Shown: positions 32,459-41,368, counted from the first letter of the stretch. The stretch: DNA of 64,000 bases from Strigamia acuminata (GCA_949358305.1 OX442319.1:4712001-4776000); one strand, 5' to 3'. Numbers and translations: made by a program. The notes: generated by a model not told the origin, from the sequence alone.

Positions 32459-32563
32459 TCTTGCTTTATCGATAAGACACTCGCATTTATTCTCATTTAG
32501 TCGTATTCTAGTTTTATATAAGTTCTTGCACTGTTACGTATGAGATTCCATACTACTGTTCTA

Positions 32564-32873
32564 TGTAAGGTTTGGGGGCTTTATCATTCTTTATTATTAT
32601 TATTATTATTAAATTGTTTGAAATGATACCTGCATTTTTGTTATTTGAAGTGTGTTAATATATTATGTCATGTGCGTCATTTATTGTATTGTTCTCTCAT
32701 GTATTAGTTTTCTTTTTAGAATCAAAGCCTTATGTAGTTCAGTGTCTATATGCTTTTCAAACAGTAAACACTAAAAACAATTTGTGTGCCCAAAAAGAAG
32801 TTTATTTTATTTCTTTTCTGTTGGTTTTCACTAACCAACACGAACCCACTGAGAGCGGTACCGGATCATCACA
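32564..32873 (+). repeat. 5' LTR (310 bp)
   Basis: TGTAAGG...ATCATCACA with six ATT units near its start. It drives transcription and supplies the repeat for reverse transcription. The open frame inside it is repeated in the 3' LTR and is not a gene. Confidence 0.93.
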
Positions 32874-32874
32874 C

Positions 32875-32892
32875 TGGTGTCAGAAGTGGGAT
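32875..32892 (+). other. Primer-binding site, tRNA-Leu type
   Basis: TGGTGTCAGAAGTGGGAT begins one base after the LTR. This sequence is known from Gypsy/Mag-type elements as complementary to the 3' end of a leucine tRNA. Confidence 0.85.
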
Positions 32893-32893
32893 G

Positions 32894-32938
32894 CGACACG
32901 AATAGATTCGACACGAATAGATGCGATACGAATAGATG
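32894..32938 (+). repeat. 15-bp x3 tandem repeat in the leader
   Basis: Three copies of CGA(C/T)ACGAATAGAT(T/G) directly follow the PBS. Leader repeats in gypsy of Drosophila bind an insulator protein, and other leaders carry packaging signals. Which, if either, applies here is unknown. Confidence 0.75.
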
Positions 32939-33140
32939 CCGATTGATTGATTGCAATTGAAGCCATCCCAAGGATTCAACATTTGAAGAATTTAAGAACA
33001 ATTAGACTATTTTGAAGAGAAAATATCCAGCAACAAGAAGAAAGAAGAAAGAAGAGAAGAACCTCCTACAGCTTGGAAGAACAGACAGCACTCATCAAGC
33101 AAGAATTTCAAGTTACTTTAAAAATCTTTTAGTGATATTT

Positions 33141-33149
33141 AAAGTAAGA
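33141..33149 (+). promoter_or_regulatory. Candidate splice donor in the leader
   Basis: AAA|GTAAGAT (GT at 33144) is a strong donor 150 bp before gag. Joined to the acceptor at 38424 it would remove gag-pol and place the leader directly before env, as in known errantiviruses. Confidence 0.5.
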
Positions 33150-33294
33150 TATATTTTCCTAGTTGATATAAGATTTTGCTTATTTGCTTATTTGATGTTT
33201 GCCAGCTAGAATTACTAAAACTTTTGCTTGATTTGAAGTGCTTTGCTTACAATAGTATAGTTAGAAAATTAAGTAGAATAGTTCTTTAAACAAA

Positions 33295-34431
33295 ATGGCG
33301 GATAATGATGATAATGAAGCACCAGTTCGCCCGCATGTCGGAACTTTAACCAATCTAGTTCCCTCGTTCTCAGGTGACGATGCACAGCCGACGAAAGTAA
33401 AAGAATTCTTTAATAGGCTTGAACAAGTAGGAAAAATGGGAAATTGGGATGATGATTTCTTGATTGGAGTTGCTAAATGTAGAATGCAAGGTGCAGCAGG
33501 TCATTATGTTTGGAATGAAGCAATTTTAATGGGAGTAGCAGATTACAAACAGTTTAGAAAATTAGTCATAGATAGATTTGATAAGAAACGATATATTACT
33601 AAGATGGGATTATTTATGGATTGTAAACAAAAATTAAATGAGGACGTTGAGACTTATGCAACCAGAGTCCAAACATTAGGTTATGACACATTGGAAATAC
33701 CGGATGGTGAAGGTTTAGAACATGATGCTACGGTTAGAGTTTCAAAAGAGTTGTTGAGTAAACAAATTAAATCACAATTTGTGTCAGGCTTACGAGAACC
33801 CGTTCGCCGTTTTGTATTGTCAAGAGATCCACAAACAATTGAAGAAGCAATTGATGTAGCGGTTCAAGAACAGTTAAATGAAGCTTTACCAAGTAATAAA
33901 GCAAAAGTACAGACTGTAGAAGGTTCGAGCAGAGAAATTGCAGTTGTATTAGAAAGATTAGCCCAGGTAGAAATGAATTTAGCCAAACAAAGTTTGGATA
34001 ACACCCAAAAATCACAAATACAAGAAACAAGACCTTTTAGAGGAAGAGGGAGAGGAATGACAAGTCAATCAGGAATAACTTGTTATAATTGTCAGAAAAC
34101 AGGTCATATTGCAAGAAATTGCAGGCAAACATATGAAGGTCAAGATTATAGACAAGATTTTAGAAGTCAATCATATAATCCAAGGTCATATTTTAATGCT
34201 GCGTCACAACAACAGCGATTTTCTGCACCCAGATATCCGTTACATAACTCCTTTGTTCGAAGGCCAAATAGTACTCCATTTACACCTCCAACCGAGTATA
34301 GACTTCCAAGATCCAATGACATTCGTTGTTATTGTTGTGGACAAGTGGGTCACATGATTAGATGGTGCCCTCAGAGAGAGACATTTAACCAAAATCAGTC
34401 AAAAAACGGGGATGGGCCCCCTACCCAGTAA
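33295..34431 (+). CDS. gag: Gag polyprotein (378 aa)
   Basis: Structural protein that assembles the particle and binds genomic RNA. ATG 33295 lies in AAAATGG context. The N-terminal capsid part (NLVPSFSGDDAQPTKVKEFF, then YVWNEAILMG) matches the gag fragment at 29736. Two intact CCHC zinc knuckles lie at residues 263-276 (CYNCQKTGHIARNC) and 345-358 (CYCCGQVGHMIRWC), separated by a Gln/Arg/Tyr-rich linker. TAA is at 34429. The reading frame is uninterrupted. Ten codons before the end lies the A_AAA_AAC slip site that passes ribosomes into protease. Confidence 0.92.
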   Translation: MADNDDNEAPVRPHVGTLTNLVPSFSGDDAQPTKVKEFFNRLEQVGKMGNWDDDFLIGVAKCRMQGAAGHYVWNEAILMGVADYKQFRKLVIDRFDKKRYITKMGLFMDCKQKLNEDVETYATRVQTLGYDTLEIPDGEGLEHDATVRVSKELLSKQIKSQFVSGLREPVRRFVLSRDPQTIEEAIDVAVQEQLNEALPSNKAKVQTVEGSSREIAVVLERLAQVEMNLAKQSLDNTQKSQIQETRPFRGRGRGMTSQSGITCYNCQKTGHIARNCRQTYEGQDYRQDFRSQSYNPRSYFNAASQQQRFSAPRYPLHNSFVRRPNSTPFTPPTEYRLPRSNDIRCYCCGQVGHMIRWCPQRETFNQNQSKNGDGPPTQ

Positions 34432-34444
34432 GGACTTGGGGGGC
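34401..34444 (+). promoter_or_regulatory. -1 ribosomal frameshift signal (gag to pro)
   Basis: In gag frame the codons tcA AAA AAC (34399-34407) form the canonical heptamer A_AAA_AAC. After an 8-base spacer, GCCCCC (34416-34421, extendable by two weaker pairs) can pair with GGGGGC (34439-34444) around a loop containing the gag stop. A -1 slip enters precisely the frame of the protease ORF, which is open from here to 34790. The result is a Gag-Pro fusion at a low fixed ratio. Confidence 0.85.
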
Positions 34445-34790
34445 AGATCATAAAATGAATAATTATCACGATATGTGTCATAAAACACCTTTGCAAACAG
34501 AAATTAAAACAAAAGAAAATCTAATTTTTTCCACTGGCCAAGATATATATGTAATTTGCTCATTATATTCCGTACCTTGTGTTTTATTGGTTGATACTGG
34601 CTCTAAGGTGACACTGGTTTCAAACAAAATTTGGGATGAGATAAAAACTCAAGGTCATAAATTGAATTCATGTGATCATAAAGCTTTAAGTTTGCAATCC
34701 ATTACAGGACATTCATTAGACATATCTGGAGTTTATCAGTCATCCTTATTAATTGGAAGTCATATGCATATCCAGTTGATGGAGTTTTAG
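34407..34790 (+). CDS. pro: Aspartic protease (frame -1), C-terminus displaced
   Basis: Read after the slip, this frame runs through an ATG at 34455 to VLLVDTGSKVTLVSNKIWDE, where DTG is the active site of retropepsins that cleave Gag-Pol. It ends in TAG at 34788, shortly after SLLIGSH. The conserved protease C-terminal strand (DGVLGKDII) lies instead in the pol frame at 34778-34804. So the domain is split over two frames that overlap between 34682 and 34790. I found no canonical slip heptamer in the overlap, so a small deletion is the simplest explanation. Confidence 0.8.
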   Translation, partial: RGWAPYPVRTWGADHKMNNYHDMCHKTPLQTEIKTKENLIFSTGQDIYVICSLYSVPCVLLVDTGSKVTLVSNKIWDEIKTQGHKLNSCDHKALSLQSITGHSLDISGVYQSSLLIGSHMHIQLMEF

Positions 34791-37700
34791 GAAAAGATAT
34801 AATTCTTGAATATAATTTGGACATTATTTGGTCACAGAGAAAGATGCAAAATGATAATAATTGTTTTCCATTGTATGGTACTTTACAAGAAGCACAAGAT
34901 GCTTTACACAATTCAAAGTCAAGGTCAGACCAAAATAAAACAACAGTATCAATAACATCAACACCAGAGGCGACACAAACAACATCAGAAAAATATTTTG
35001 GAGGGGTTCCCATTCGTTTGTCACGCAAATATACTCTTCCTGCTAGATCAGAATGTGTTTTGTCTGCTAGAATAACCGATACAGCTCTTAAAGGTCAGAT
35101 TGGAGTGGTTGAGTCAGGAGATTTTTGGCATAATGGAGCATTGGTTGCTAGAGTGCTAGTTACAGTGAATGATGATTTAAACATACCAATTAGAGTAATG
35201 AATGTAACAAACAAGCCAATAACATTATGTAGAAATAGACCAGTAGGATGTTTAAATTCAGCAGAGGAAATGGAAAAACCTAGAAAAGTAGAAGATAAAA
35301 CAAGTTCCTGTATTTCTAAGATTGAGAATGAATCTATTGATTGGGAATCAGCCTTTGATGTCTCTCATTTGGCAGCTGAACAGAAAATTCCATTAATGAA
35401 ATTATTAAAAGAATACAGAGATGTCTTTGCATTTTCAGACAAAGAATTAAGTTTTTGTGAAGAAATTAAACATCACATAACTACGGGTGATGCAGCTCCA
35501 ATTGCTCTGGCTCCATATCGAATTCCGCATACCTTGAGAAAGGAAATGGATACTCAAATCCAAGATTTATATGACAGAGGGATAATTAAACCATCAAATT
35601 CACCTTGGAGTGCTCCTGCATTGTTAGTTCGTAAACCAGATGGCTCTTATAGATTTGTCATAGACTATAGAAAGTTAAATGCAGTCACTAGGCTTGATTC
35701 TTATCCTTTACCTAATATTTCTGAGACTTTTGATATGCTAGGCTCAAGTCATTATTTTAGTGTGATGGATTTTATGTCAGGATTTTGGCAGCTAGGGATG
35801 GAACCATCAGATTCAGAGAAAACTGCCTTCTCAACTCCAGATGGACATTGGGAATGGGCTCGAATGCCTATGGGTCTTAGCAATTCACCAGCTACTTGGC
35901 AGAGGCTAGCTGATTTCTTATTGTTAGGATTAAAAGGGTCTATTTGCTATATTTATATGGATGATATTATTGTATTTAGTGACACATTTGATTCACATTT
36001 GCAAAGGCTACAGATGGTATTTGATAGATTAAGAGAATCAAACTTGAAATTAAAACCCAAAAAGTGTCAATTTGTGAGGTCTGAAGTGCGCTATCTAGGA
36101 CACATTGTTTCTGCAGATGGAATTCAGCCAAATCCAGAAAAGATCTCAGCAGTTGAGAAATTTCCTAGACCATTAGATGTAAAACAATTGAGAGGATTTC
36201 TTGGTCTAGTTGGTTATTTCAGAAGGCATATAAAAGGTTTCGCAGATAGAGCAAAGCCATTAACTCAACTTACAAAAAAGGACAATCCATTTATTTGGAC
36301 AGAGCAATGTGAAAATAGTTTTCAAGAGTTGAAGCTGGCATTGATAACAGCTCCTTTGCTTCGCTACCCAGATTTTACAAAGACATTCATAGTTACTTCA
36401 GATGCATCTCAACAAGCAGTTGGTGCAATTTTGTCTCAAGAATTTGAAGGAAAAGAACACCCAATTTGTTATGTTAGTAGACAGTTAAGTTCAGCTGAAA
36501 CGAGATATTCTACAACAGAATTAGAGTGTCTTGCTGTAATTTTTGCAGTCAAGCAGTTTAGATGTTATTTGTATGGGAAACCATTTAAAATAATTACTGA
36601 TCACAGACCCCTGAAATGGCTAACTAAGATTAAAGATCCTTCTTCAAGATTAGCTAGAGGGGCTTTGTTCTTATCTGAATATACTTATGAAATTATTCAC
36701 AGACCAGGAAAAATAAACCAAGGAGCAGATGCTTTAAGCAGAGTGAAAATTTCTAAAGTTGATGAATTTACACCAGCCTGGAGTAGAGAGTTAGTAAAAG
36801 AGGAACAAATGAAAGATAGCTTGTGGGGATTAGTTTACAAATACGTGTCTGGTGGAAAGGAAGGAATGTTTGATGAATCAGAACTTCCTGACAGAATAGA
36901 TAATTTCTATCTAGATGAAGATGGTATTCTATACCATAAAAGGAAACTTGGAACAAAGACTGCAATACCAGAATATTGGCACCAAATGGTTGCACCTAGG
37001 TCCTTAATACCAGAAATTCTTAAGGCATATCATGATGCACCTTTCTCAGGACACAAGGGAACAAAGAAGACAAGGCAGAGGATTGAACCTTATTTTTATT
37101 GGAAAAGTATGAAACAAGATGTTCAAATTTATTGTGAACAGTGTCATTGGTGTCAACTGGCAAAAACACCAAATAGAAAACAAGCACCATTGGGAGATTT
37201 TCCACCAATTAGTTTTCCCTTTGAGAGGACATCAATGGATATACTTGGACCATTACCAGTTTCCTTAGAAAACAATAAGTACATACTTGTGTTTACTGAT
37301 CACTTATCTCGCTACGCGGAGGCAATTCCAATGCCAAACCAAAAAGCAGACACGGTAGCGAAAGCATTTGTGCATAATATCGTCTTACGACATGCAGTGC
37401 CGCGAAAATTAATCACTGACCGTGGATCAAATTTTATGGCAAAAATGATGAAAGAGATCTATGATTGTTTGCATATTAAGAAGACCTATACGACTGCATA
37501 CCACCCAGCTTCTAATGGGGTCACGGAAAGATACAATAAGACTTTAGCTGAACATTTGTTACACTATATTAATAAAGACCAAAAGGATTGGGATGCATGG
37601 GTTCCTTTTGCAGTAGCAGCCTATAACACGACTATACATACAAGTACAAATGAGAGCCCATATTTTCTTAGATATGGTCAACAACCACACTTGCCATTTT

Positions 37701-38329
37701 TGTTTGATCCAGCACCTAATCAACCACATTATGCTTTAGGAACTAACTATAAAGAGGAATTAGTTAGGAGACTTCATTATGCTCACCAGTTAGCACAGGC
37801 TAGTTTATTAAAATCAGCTGAAGCTAGAAAGAAATACCATGACAAGAATTCAACGGAAGTCACTTTTGAAGTAGACAATTGGGTATATTTGAGTAATCCT
37901 GTAGTGAAGCCTGGATTAGCAAGAAAGCTTACTCACAAATGGAAAGGACCATATCGAATTGTAGAACAAACTTCACCTTTAAATTTTAAAATTCAAGGTT
38001 TATTTGAAAAAGAAACTCTTCACGTACATGCAAATAGATTAAAATTAGCAAAAGGTATTAATTCTCAATTAGATAGTTCTACAAATCAGCCTGCTGAAAC
38101 TGACCCTTTAGATGACGTATGGGACCAAGAACTAGACTTGATATTGCCGAGACAAAGGGGACAGCCTGTTATACAACAAGCACCAGTAGCTTTACCTCCA
38201 GCACAAAGTCATCATCAACTTCGTAGTAGGGGTCCAGTCCAAGAGTTACCTTGGGTTATGCCGTCAAATAGGCTTCGCCTAGTTTTAACGGGGGAGGAAA
38301 GTGATGATGATGATTTTGATTTAAAGTGA
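34682..38329 (+). CDS. pol: Pol: RT, RNase H, integrase (about 1,200 codons)
   Basis: Open from 34682. In order: end of protease (GVLGKDI), RT with GIIKPSNSPWSAPALLV, FVIDYRKLN and YMDD at 35954-35965, and connection (LRGFLGLVGYFRRHIKGFA). RNase H follows with TSDAS, TTELECLAV and TDHRPLKWL. The integrase zinc module has two His (in YHDAPFSGHKG) and CEQCHWC; the catalytic D-D-E lies in SMDILGP, LITDRGSNF and GVTERYN; a GPY/F end (WKGPYRI) and an acidic tail (EESDDDDFDLK) close it. It copies and integrates the element. All catalytic residues are present and there are no internal stops. Translation depends on reaching this frame from protease (see the protease entry). Confidence 0.93.
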   Translation, partial: SFKFAIHYRTFIRHIWSLSVILINWKSYAYPVDGVLGKDIILEYNLDIIWSQRKMQNDNNCFPLYGTLQEAQDALHNSKSRSDQNKTTVSITSTPEATQTTSEKYFGGVPIRLSRKYTLPARSECVLSARITDTALKGQIGVVESGDFWHNGALVARVLVTVNDDLNIPIRVMNVTNKPITLCRNRPVGCLNSAEEMEKPRKVEDKTSSCISKIENESIDWESAFDVSHLAAEQKIPLMKLLKEYRDVFAFSDKELSFCEEIKHHITTGDAAPIALAPYRIPHTLRKEMDTQIQDLYDRGIIKPSNSPWSAPALLVRKPDGSYRFVIDYRKLNAVTRLDSYPLPNISETFDMLGSSHYFSVMDFMSGFWQLGMEPSDSEKTAFSTPDGHWEWARMPMGLSNSPATWQRLADFLLLGLKGSICYIYMDDIIVFSDTFDSHLQRLQMVFDRLRESNLKLKPKKCQFVRSEVRYLGHIVSADGIQPNPEKISAVEKFPRPLDVKQLRGFLGLVGYFRRHIKGFADRAKPLTQLTKKDNPFIWTEQCENSFQELKLALITAPLLRYPDFTKTFIVTSDASQQAVGAILSQEFEGKEHPICYVSRQLSSAETRYSTTELECLAVIFAVKQFRCYLYGKPFKIITDHRPLKWLTKIKDPSSRLARGALFLSEYTYEIIHRPGKINQGADALSRVKISKVDEFTPAWSRELVKEEQMKDSLWGLVYKYVSGGKEGMFDESELPDRIDNFYLDEDGILYHKRKLGTKTAIPEYWHQMVAPRSLIPEILKAYHDAPFSGHKGTKKTRQRIEPYFYWKSMKQDVQIYCEQCHWCQLAKTPNRKQAPLGDFPPISFPFERTSMDILGPLPVSLENNKYILVFTDHLSRYAEAIPMPNQKADTVAKAFVHNIVLRHAVPRKLITDRGSNFMAKMMKEIYDCLHIKKTYTTAYHPASNGVTERYNKTLAEHLLHYINKDQKDWDAWVPFAVAAYNTTIHTSTNESPYFLRYGQQPHLPFLFDPAPNQPHYALGTNYKEELVRRLHYAHQLAQASLLKSAEARKKYHDKNSTEVTFEVDNWVYLSNPVVKPGLARKLTHKWKGPYRIVEQTSPLNFKIQGLFEKETLHVHANRLKLAKGINSQLDSSTNQPAETDPLDDVWDQELDLILPRQRGQPVIQQAPVALPPAQSHHQLRSRGPVQELPWVMPSNRLRLVLTGEESDDDDFDLK

Positions 38330-38404
38330 TGATTTAGATTTAGATTTAAAAGTTACCTATATATAATATTCATTAACTTTAGTGTTTATCATAGATCTAT
38401 TATA

Positions 38405-38424
38405 GCTTTATTTTATTATTTCAG
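38405..38424 (+). promoter_or_regulatory. Splice acceptor immediately before env
   Basis: A T-rich tract ending TTATTTCAG at 38424 lies three bases before the env ATG at 38428. It is the expected acceptor for a subgenomic env mRNA; the candidate donor is at 33144. Confidence 0.65.
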
Positions 38425-38427
38425 ACT

Positions 38428-40392
38428 ATGGGTTTATATTTTGCTATATTGTTTGGCACGGGAATTATCATGGCGGTGCATTCTTTTCATATGGACCAGG
38501 GAGTCATATTTCAAAAAGAAGGGGATTACTTATTTACCGGAGATAGTTGGACAATTATGATAGATATAGGATTTGAGGAATATGACGAAGCCATTTTGCA
38601 AGTATCAAGAAAATTACATGAATTTAAGATTATACTTCAGAATTTAGAGCAAATTACAGATTATGAAATATTATTTACCAAATCATTACAGAGTGAAATT
38701 GATGAATTAATTGATACTATTTTTAAAATGAGAGCCGAATTTTTTGACATTCGAGATAGAGTTACAATTCGAAGAGTAAAAAGAGGATTAATTAATATAG
38801 TGGGAAAAGCAATGAAGTTCTTATTTGGAACACCAGAAGAAGATGATATAATAGCATTGTGTAATAGAGTAGATAAATTAGAATTAAGAGCAGGAAAAAT
38901 TCATCATTTGTTAGAAGAACAAGCTACAGTTTTATCACATAACATAGAGCAAACAGAAATAAATAGAAAGACACTTGGGAAATTAGCCCAAGAAGTTTTG
39001 AAATTTGAACAACGAATGGAAATTGTCGAAAGATTATCATTCTTTAGTCCATGTATTAGGAAAATTGAGAGAACAGCTTTTTCAGTTTCACAGGAATTAG
39101 GAAACTTGAGAGAAGCCTTGAACTTGTTATCACAGAGAAAGTTGAGTCCTTATTTCATTTCATCAAAAATCTTTTTGCAAATACTAACAGAAATAAAAAA
39201 GCAATTACCCAGAAATTTAGATTTAATTGTACCCTTAACTGAGGATAATTTATATCAATATTATGAGGGAGTAACAGTTTATGCTATCGCTACTTTTAAT
39301 AGGCTACGCTTAGGTGTCAAAATTCCACTTCGCTCCACCTTAGGTCATTTTGAAATTCATAGAATTCTAGCTTTGCCCATTTTTGACAATAAAACAGGTT
39401 TTTCAATTTACTATTCAACTCTGTATGAATTCATAGCTGTTTCTGCAGATAATCAGGCTTATATGCTTTTAGATAATTACGCAATGGCAAAGTGTCAAAA
39501 GTATCGATTTCAAGTGTGTACACCTGAAGGCTCTATTCTAAGATACCCATATAAAAGCTGTGAATATGCATTGTTCTTAGGTGATATAGATATCATTGCA
39601 AAGAGTTGTGAAAGGAAAGTTATTTTAGGACATTGGCCAACTTTTTACAAGTTAAATAAAGAAGGGTTGTGGATATACAGCATTGCATATGAACAAAAGG
39701 TCATAGTGAGTTGTCCCCAAGAGGAAGGATACGGTAGCATAAAATCTTTAAAGATACTTGCTGTTGGAGTCGGTACCTTGACCTTGCCACCTTCTTGCAC
39801 ACTCATTGGAGAAGGATTCCAGTTGTCTTCATTTTTTCATGGAACTGTTTCCTTAGATTCCAAAAAACAGAATTTTTCTATCCCAGTTATGCCACATTAT
39901 TTGCTTGATTCAGAATTAATGCTTTTATCCGAATTAAAATTAAAAGCGAACACGTCTGTCATTCAATCATTGATAACCGATATGGGGAGTAACTTTACAA
40001 AAGGTGATGGCGTGACCATGAGTCACATACGAACAGAGCTGAGTAGAATGAATGAAGAAGAATTAGGTTACACCGTTCATAACAATTTTAGCTATCATGT
40101 TTTGTCTATAATAAATATTATTTTAACTTCATTAGTTATTCTTTTTCTAGTTAGTAAAATTGTATTCAATAATTGGAATGTGAAATATCAGGCCTTGAGG
40201 CGTAAGAATAAAAATAAAAGGAGTAAGAAAAATAAAAGACAAAATAGAGAAAATGATTTAGATAATACTAGATTAGAGGAGATAGATGAGATAGATGAGA
40301 TTGATAATGATAGAGGACAGAGTAGCCCAGAAATAATAATTGAAAGAGGGGAAAGTTCAAGAAGAACTCCAAAAAGAATTATTGAAACTTAA
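38428..40392 (+). CDS. env: Env-like class fusion glycoprotein (654 aa)
   Basis: The envelope protein would sit in the membrane and give the element infectious potential. Visible features are an N-terminal signal-like segment (residues 1-19) and a furin-type site RRVKR (115-119) followed at once by a hydrophobic GLINIVGKAMKFLFGT stretch like the fusion peptide of insect errantivirus Env and baculovirus F proteins. Behind it lies a long helical region (about 140-220), then a Cys-containing middle. One membrane anchor lies at about 556-580, followed by a 70-residue basic then acidic cytoplasmic tail with EID repeats. There are no stops or frameshifts. It overlaps nothing and is preceded by its own acceptor. 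Functionality is not proven. Confidence 0.88.
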   Translation: MGLYFAILFGTGIIMAVHSFHMDQGVIFQKEGDYLFTGDSWTIMIDIGFEEYDEAILQVSRKLHEFKIILQNLEQITDYEILFTKSLQSEIDELIDTIFKMRAEFFDIRDRVTIRRVKRGLINIVGKAMKFLFGTPEEDDIIALCNRVDKLELRAGKIHHLLEEQATVLSHNIEQTEINRKTLGKLAQEVLKFEQRMEIVERLSFFSPCIRKIERTAFSVSQELGNLREALNLLSQRKLSPYFISSKIFLQILTEIKKQLPRNLDLIVPLTEDNLYQYYEGVTVYAIATFNRLRLGVKIPLRSTLGHFEIHRILALPIFDNKTGFSIYYSTLYEFIAVSADNQAYMLLDNYAMAKCQKYRFQVCTPEGSILRYPYKSCEYALFLGDIDIIAKSCERKVILGHWPTFYKLNKEGLWIYSIAYEQKVIVSCPQEEGYGSIKSLKILAVGVGTLTLPPSCTLIGEGFQLSSFFHGTVSLDSKKQNFSIPVMPHYLLDSELMLLSELKLKANTSVIQSLITDMGSNFTKGDGVTMSHIRTELSRMNEEELGYTVHNNFSYHVLSIINIILTSLVILFLVSKIVFNNWNVKYQALRRKNKNKRSKKNKRQNRENDLDNTRLEEIDEIDEIDNDRGQSSPEIIIERGESSRRTPKRIIET

Positions 40393-40628
40393 TATTCTAT
40401 TGCTATGCTTAACATTGCTTTGCTCCGAAAATTGTCAGCTTGATGCTTATTTTAAGATTTTGTTTCTAATAATCATTTGAAAACATTGTTAGTATTTAGA
40501 GATAATATATGTATATTATTTTAAGTATATAGAATAAGGATCTAATTTAAAGAAAAATGAACTAGTGACAGTTGAGAATGGTGAAATGAGAACTGAGTGG
40601 AGAGAATACAAGACTTTGTGAAAAATAC
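40393..40628 (+). other. Env-ORF4 spacer
   Basis: AT-rich, no gene. It leads into the internal TATA box. Confidence 0.6.
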
Positions 40629-40636
40629 TATAAAAA
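40629..40636 (+). promoter_or_regulatory. Internal TATA box candidate
   Basis: TATAAAAAGG stands 53 bases before the ATG of the extra ORF, with an A-rich candidate start region between. CACAAATCAG at 40680 could alternatively be a splice acceptor. An internal promoter serving accessory genes is known from foamy viruses; here it is inference. Confidence 0.45.
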
Positions 40637-40681
40637 GGACAAGAGCCAAGAGAAAAGCCACAAAAACATTCACAAATCAGG

Positions 40682-41182
40682 ATGATCGCACTCATGATTT
40701 TGGAGTTCTTGATATCACTGCTTAATATGTGTGTGGAGTTTTTGATATCACTGCTTAAATTGTGTGTGCAGTTTCTCATGAAGCTGCAAACCCATTATCA
40801 GCAAAAGGAGGAAGAAGAAAAGAAAGTGTTAAAAGAAAAATCAGAACAGAGCCAACCAAGATACGAGAGGAGAAACCCAAGAGAAATGCCGGGAGTAACA
40901 TGGCCGCGAGGAGTCTGGGTGATGCAGGAGGGACAAAGGTCCATTGGACGAGGTCGGGCCCTTCTACATCAACGCCTAGGTATTCCACAGATCAGACCCA
41001 TTGGAGAGGCGTCTCCAATAAACCAAAGGGAGACGATCGTAGGGCAAAGAATGGAACAAGAACGCCTAGAGAGGGAGGAAGCATGGAATGTGGCATTAGA
41101 AGCGGAGGCTGAAGCTGCTCGAGCGGCTTATGCAGGTGCCCTAGAAGAGGACAATGAGGATGATGGTTGGGGACCATATTAA
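40682..41182 (+). CDS. Extra ORF after env (166 aa), unrecognised
   Basis: ATG 40682 to TAA 41180, between env and the polypurine tract, where ordinary Gypsy elements have nothing. Residues about 7-34 are a tandemly repeated hydrophobic segment (LEFLISLLNMCVEFLISLL, from a 33-bp DNA duplication). Then follow a Lys/Glu coil, an Arg/Pro-rich middle (WPRGVWVMQEGQRSIGRG), a Glu/Ala helix and an acidic end (EEDNEDDGWGPY). This suggests a small membrane-anchored protein with a long charged tail. No homologue comes to mind. A second basic frame of 116 codons overlaps at 40762-41112. The uninterrupted frame in a young element argues that it is maintained. Confidence 0.6.
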   Translation: MIALMILEFLISLLNMCVEFLISLLKLCVQFLMKLQTHYQQKEEEEKKVLKEKSEQSQPRYERRNPREMPGVTWPRGVWVMQEGQRSIGRGRALLHQRLGIPQIRPIGEASPINQRETIVGQRMEQERLEREEAWNVALEAEAEAARAAYAGALEEDNEDDGWGPY

Positions 41183-41357
41183 CAGTGAACATTGTGTTTT
41201 CCTATATATATATATATGTGCGTGTGTGTGTGTATTTGATCTTGCATTATTTTATTACATTTAGTATTTTTAAGATTTTTGTGTGTTTTGTGTGTTATTT
41301 TAGTGTGTTTTAATGTCATGTTTTATTTCTATTTTAAAGAAGTGTCTTTAATTTTAT

Positions 41358-41368
41358 GGGGGGAAAGA
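41358..41368 (+). other. Polypurine tract
   Basis: GGGGGGAAAGA directly before the 3' LTR TGTAAGG; primer for plus-strand synthesis. Confidence 0.85.

Noticed and set aside
34682..34790. Second programmed -1 frameshift between protease and RT
   Set aside because: No X_XXY_YYZ heptamer in register within the overlap; a small deletion is simpler, though sibling copies could reverse this.
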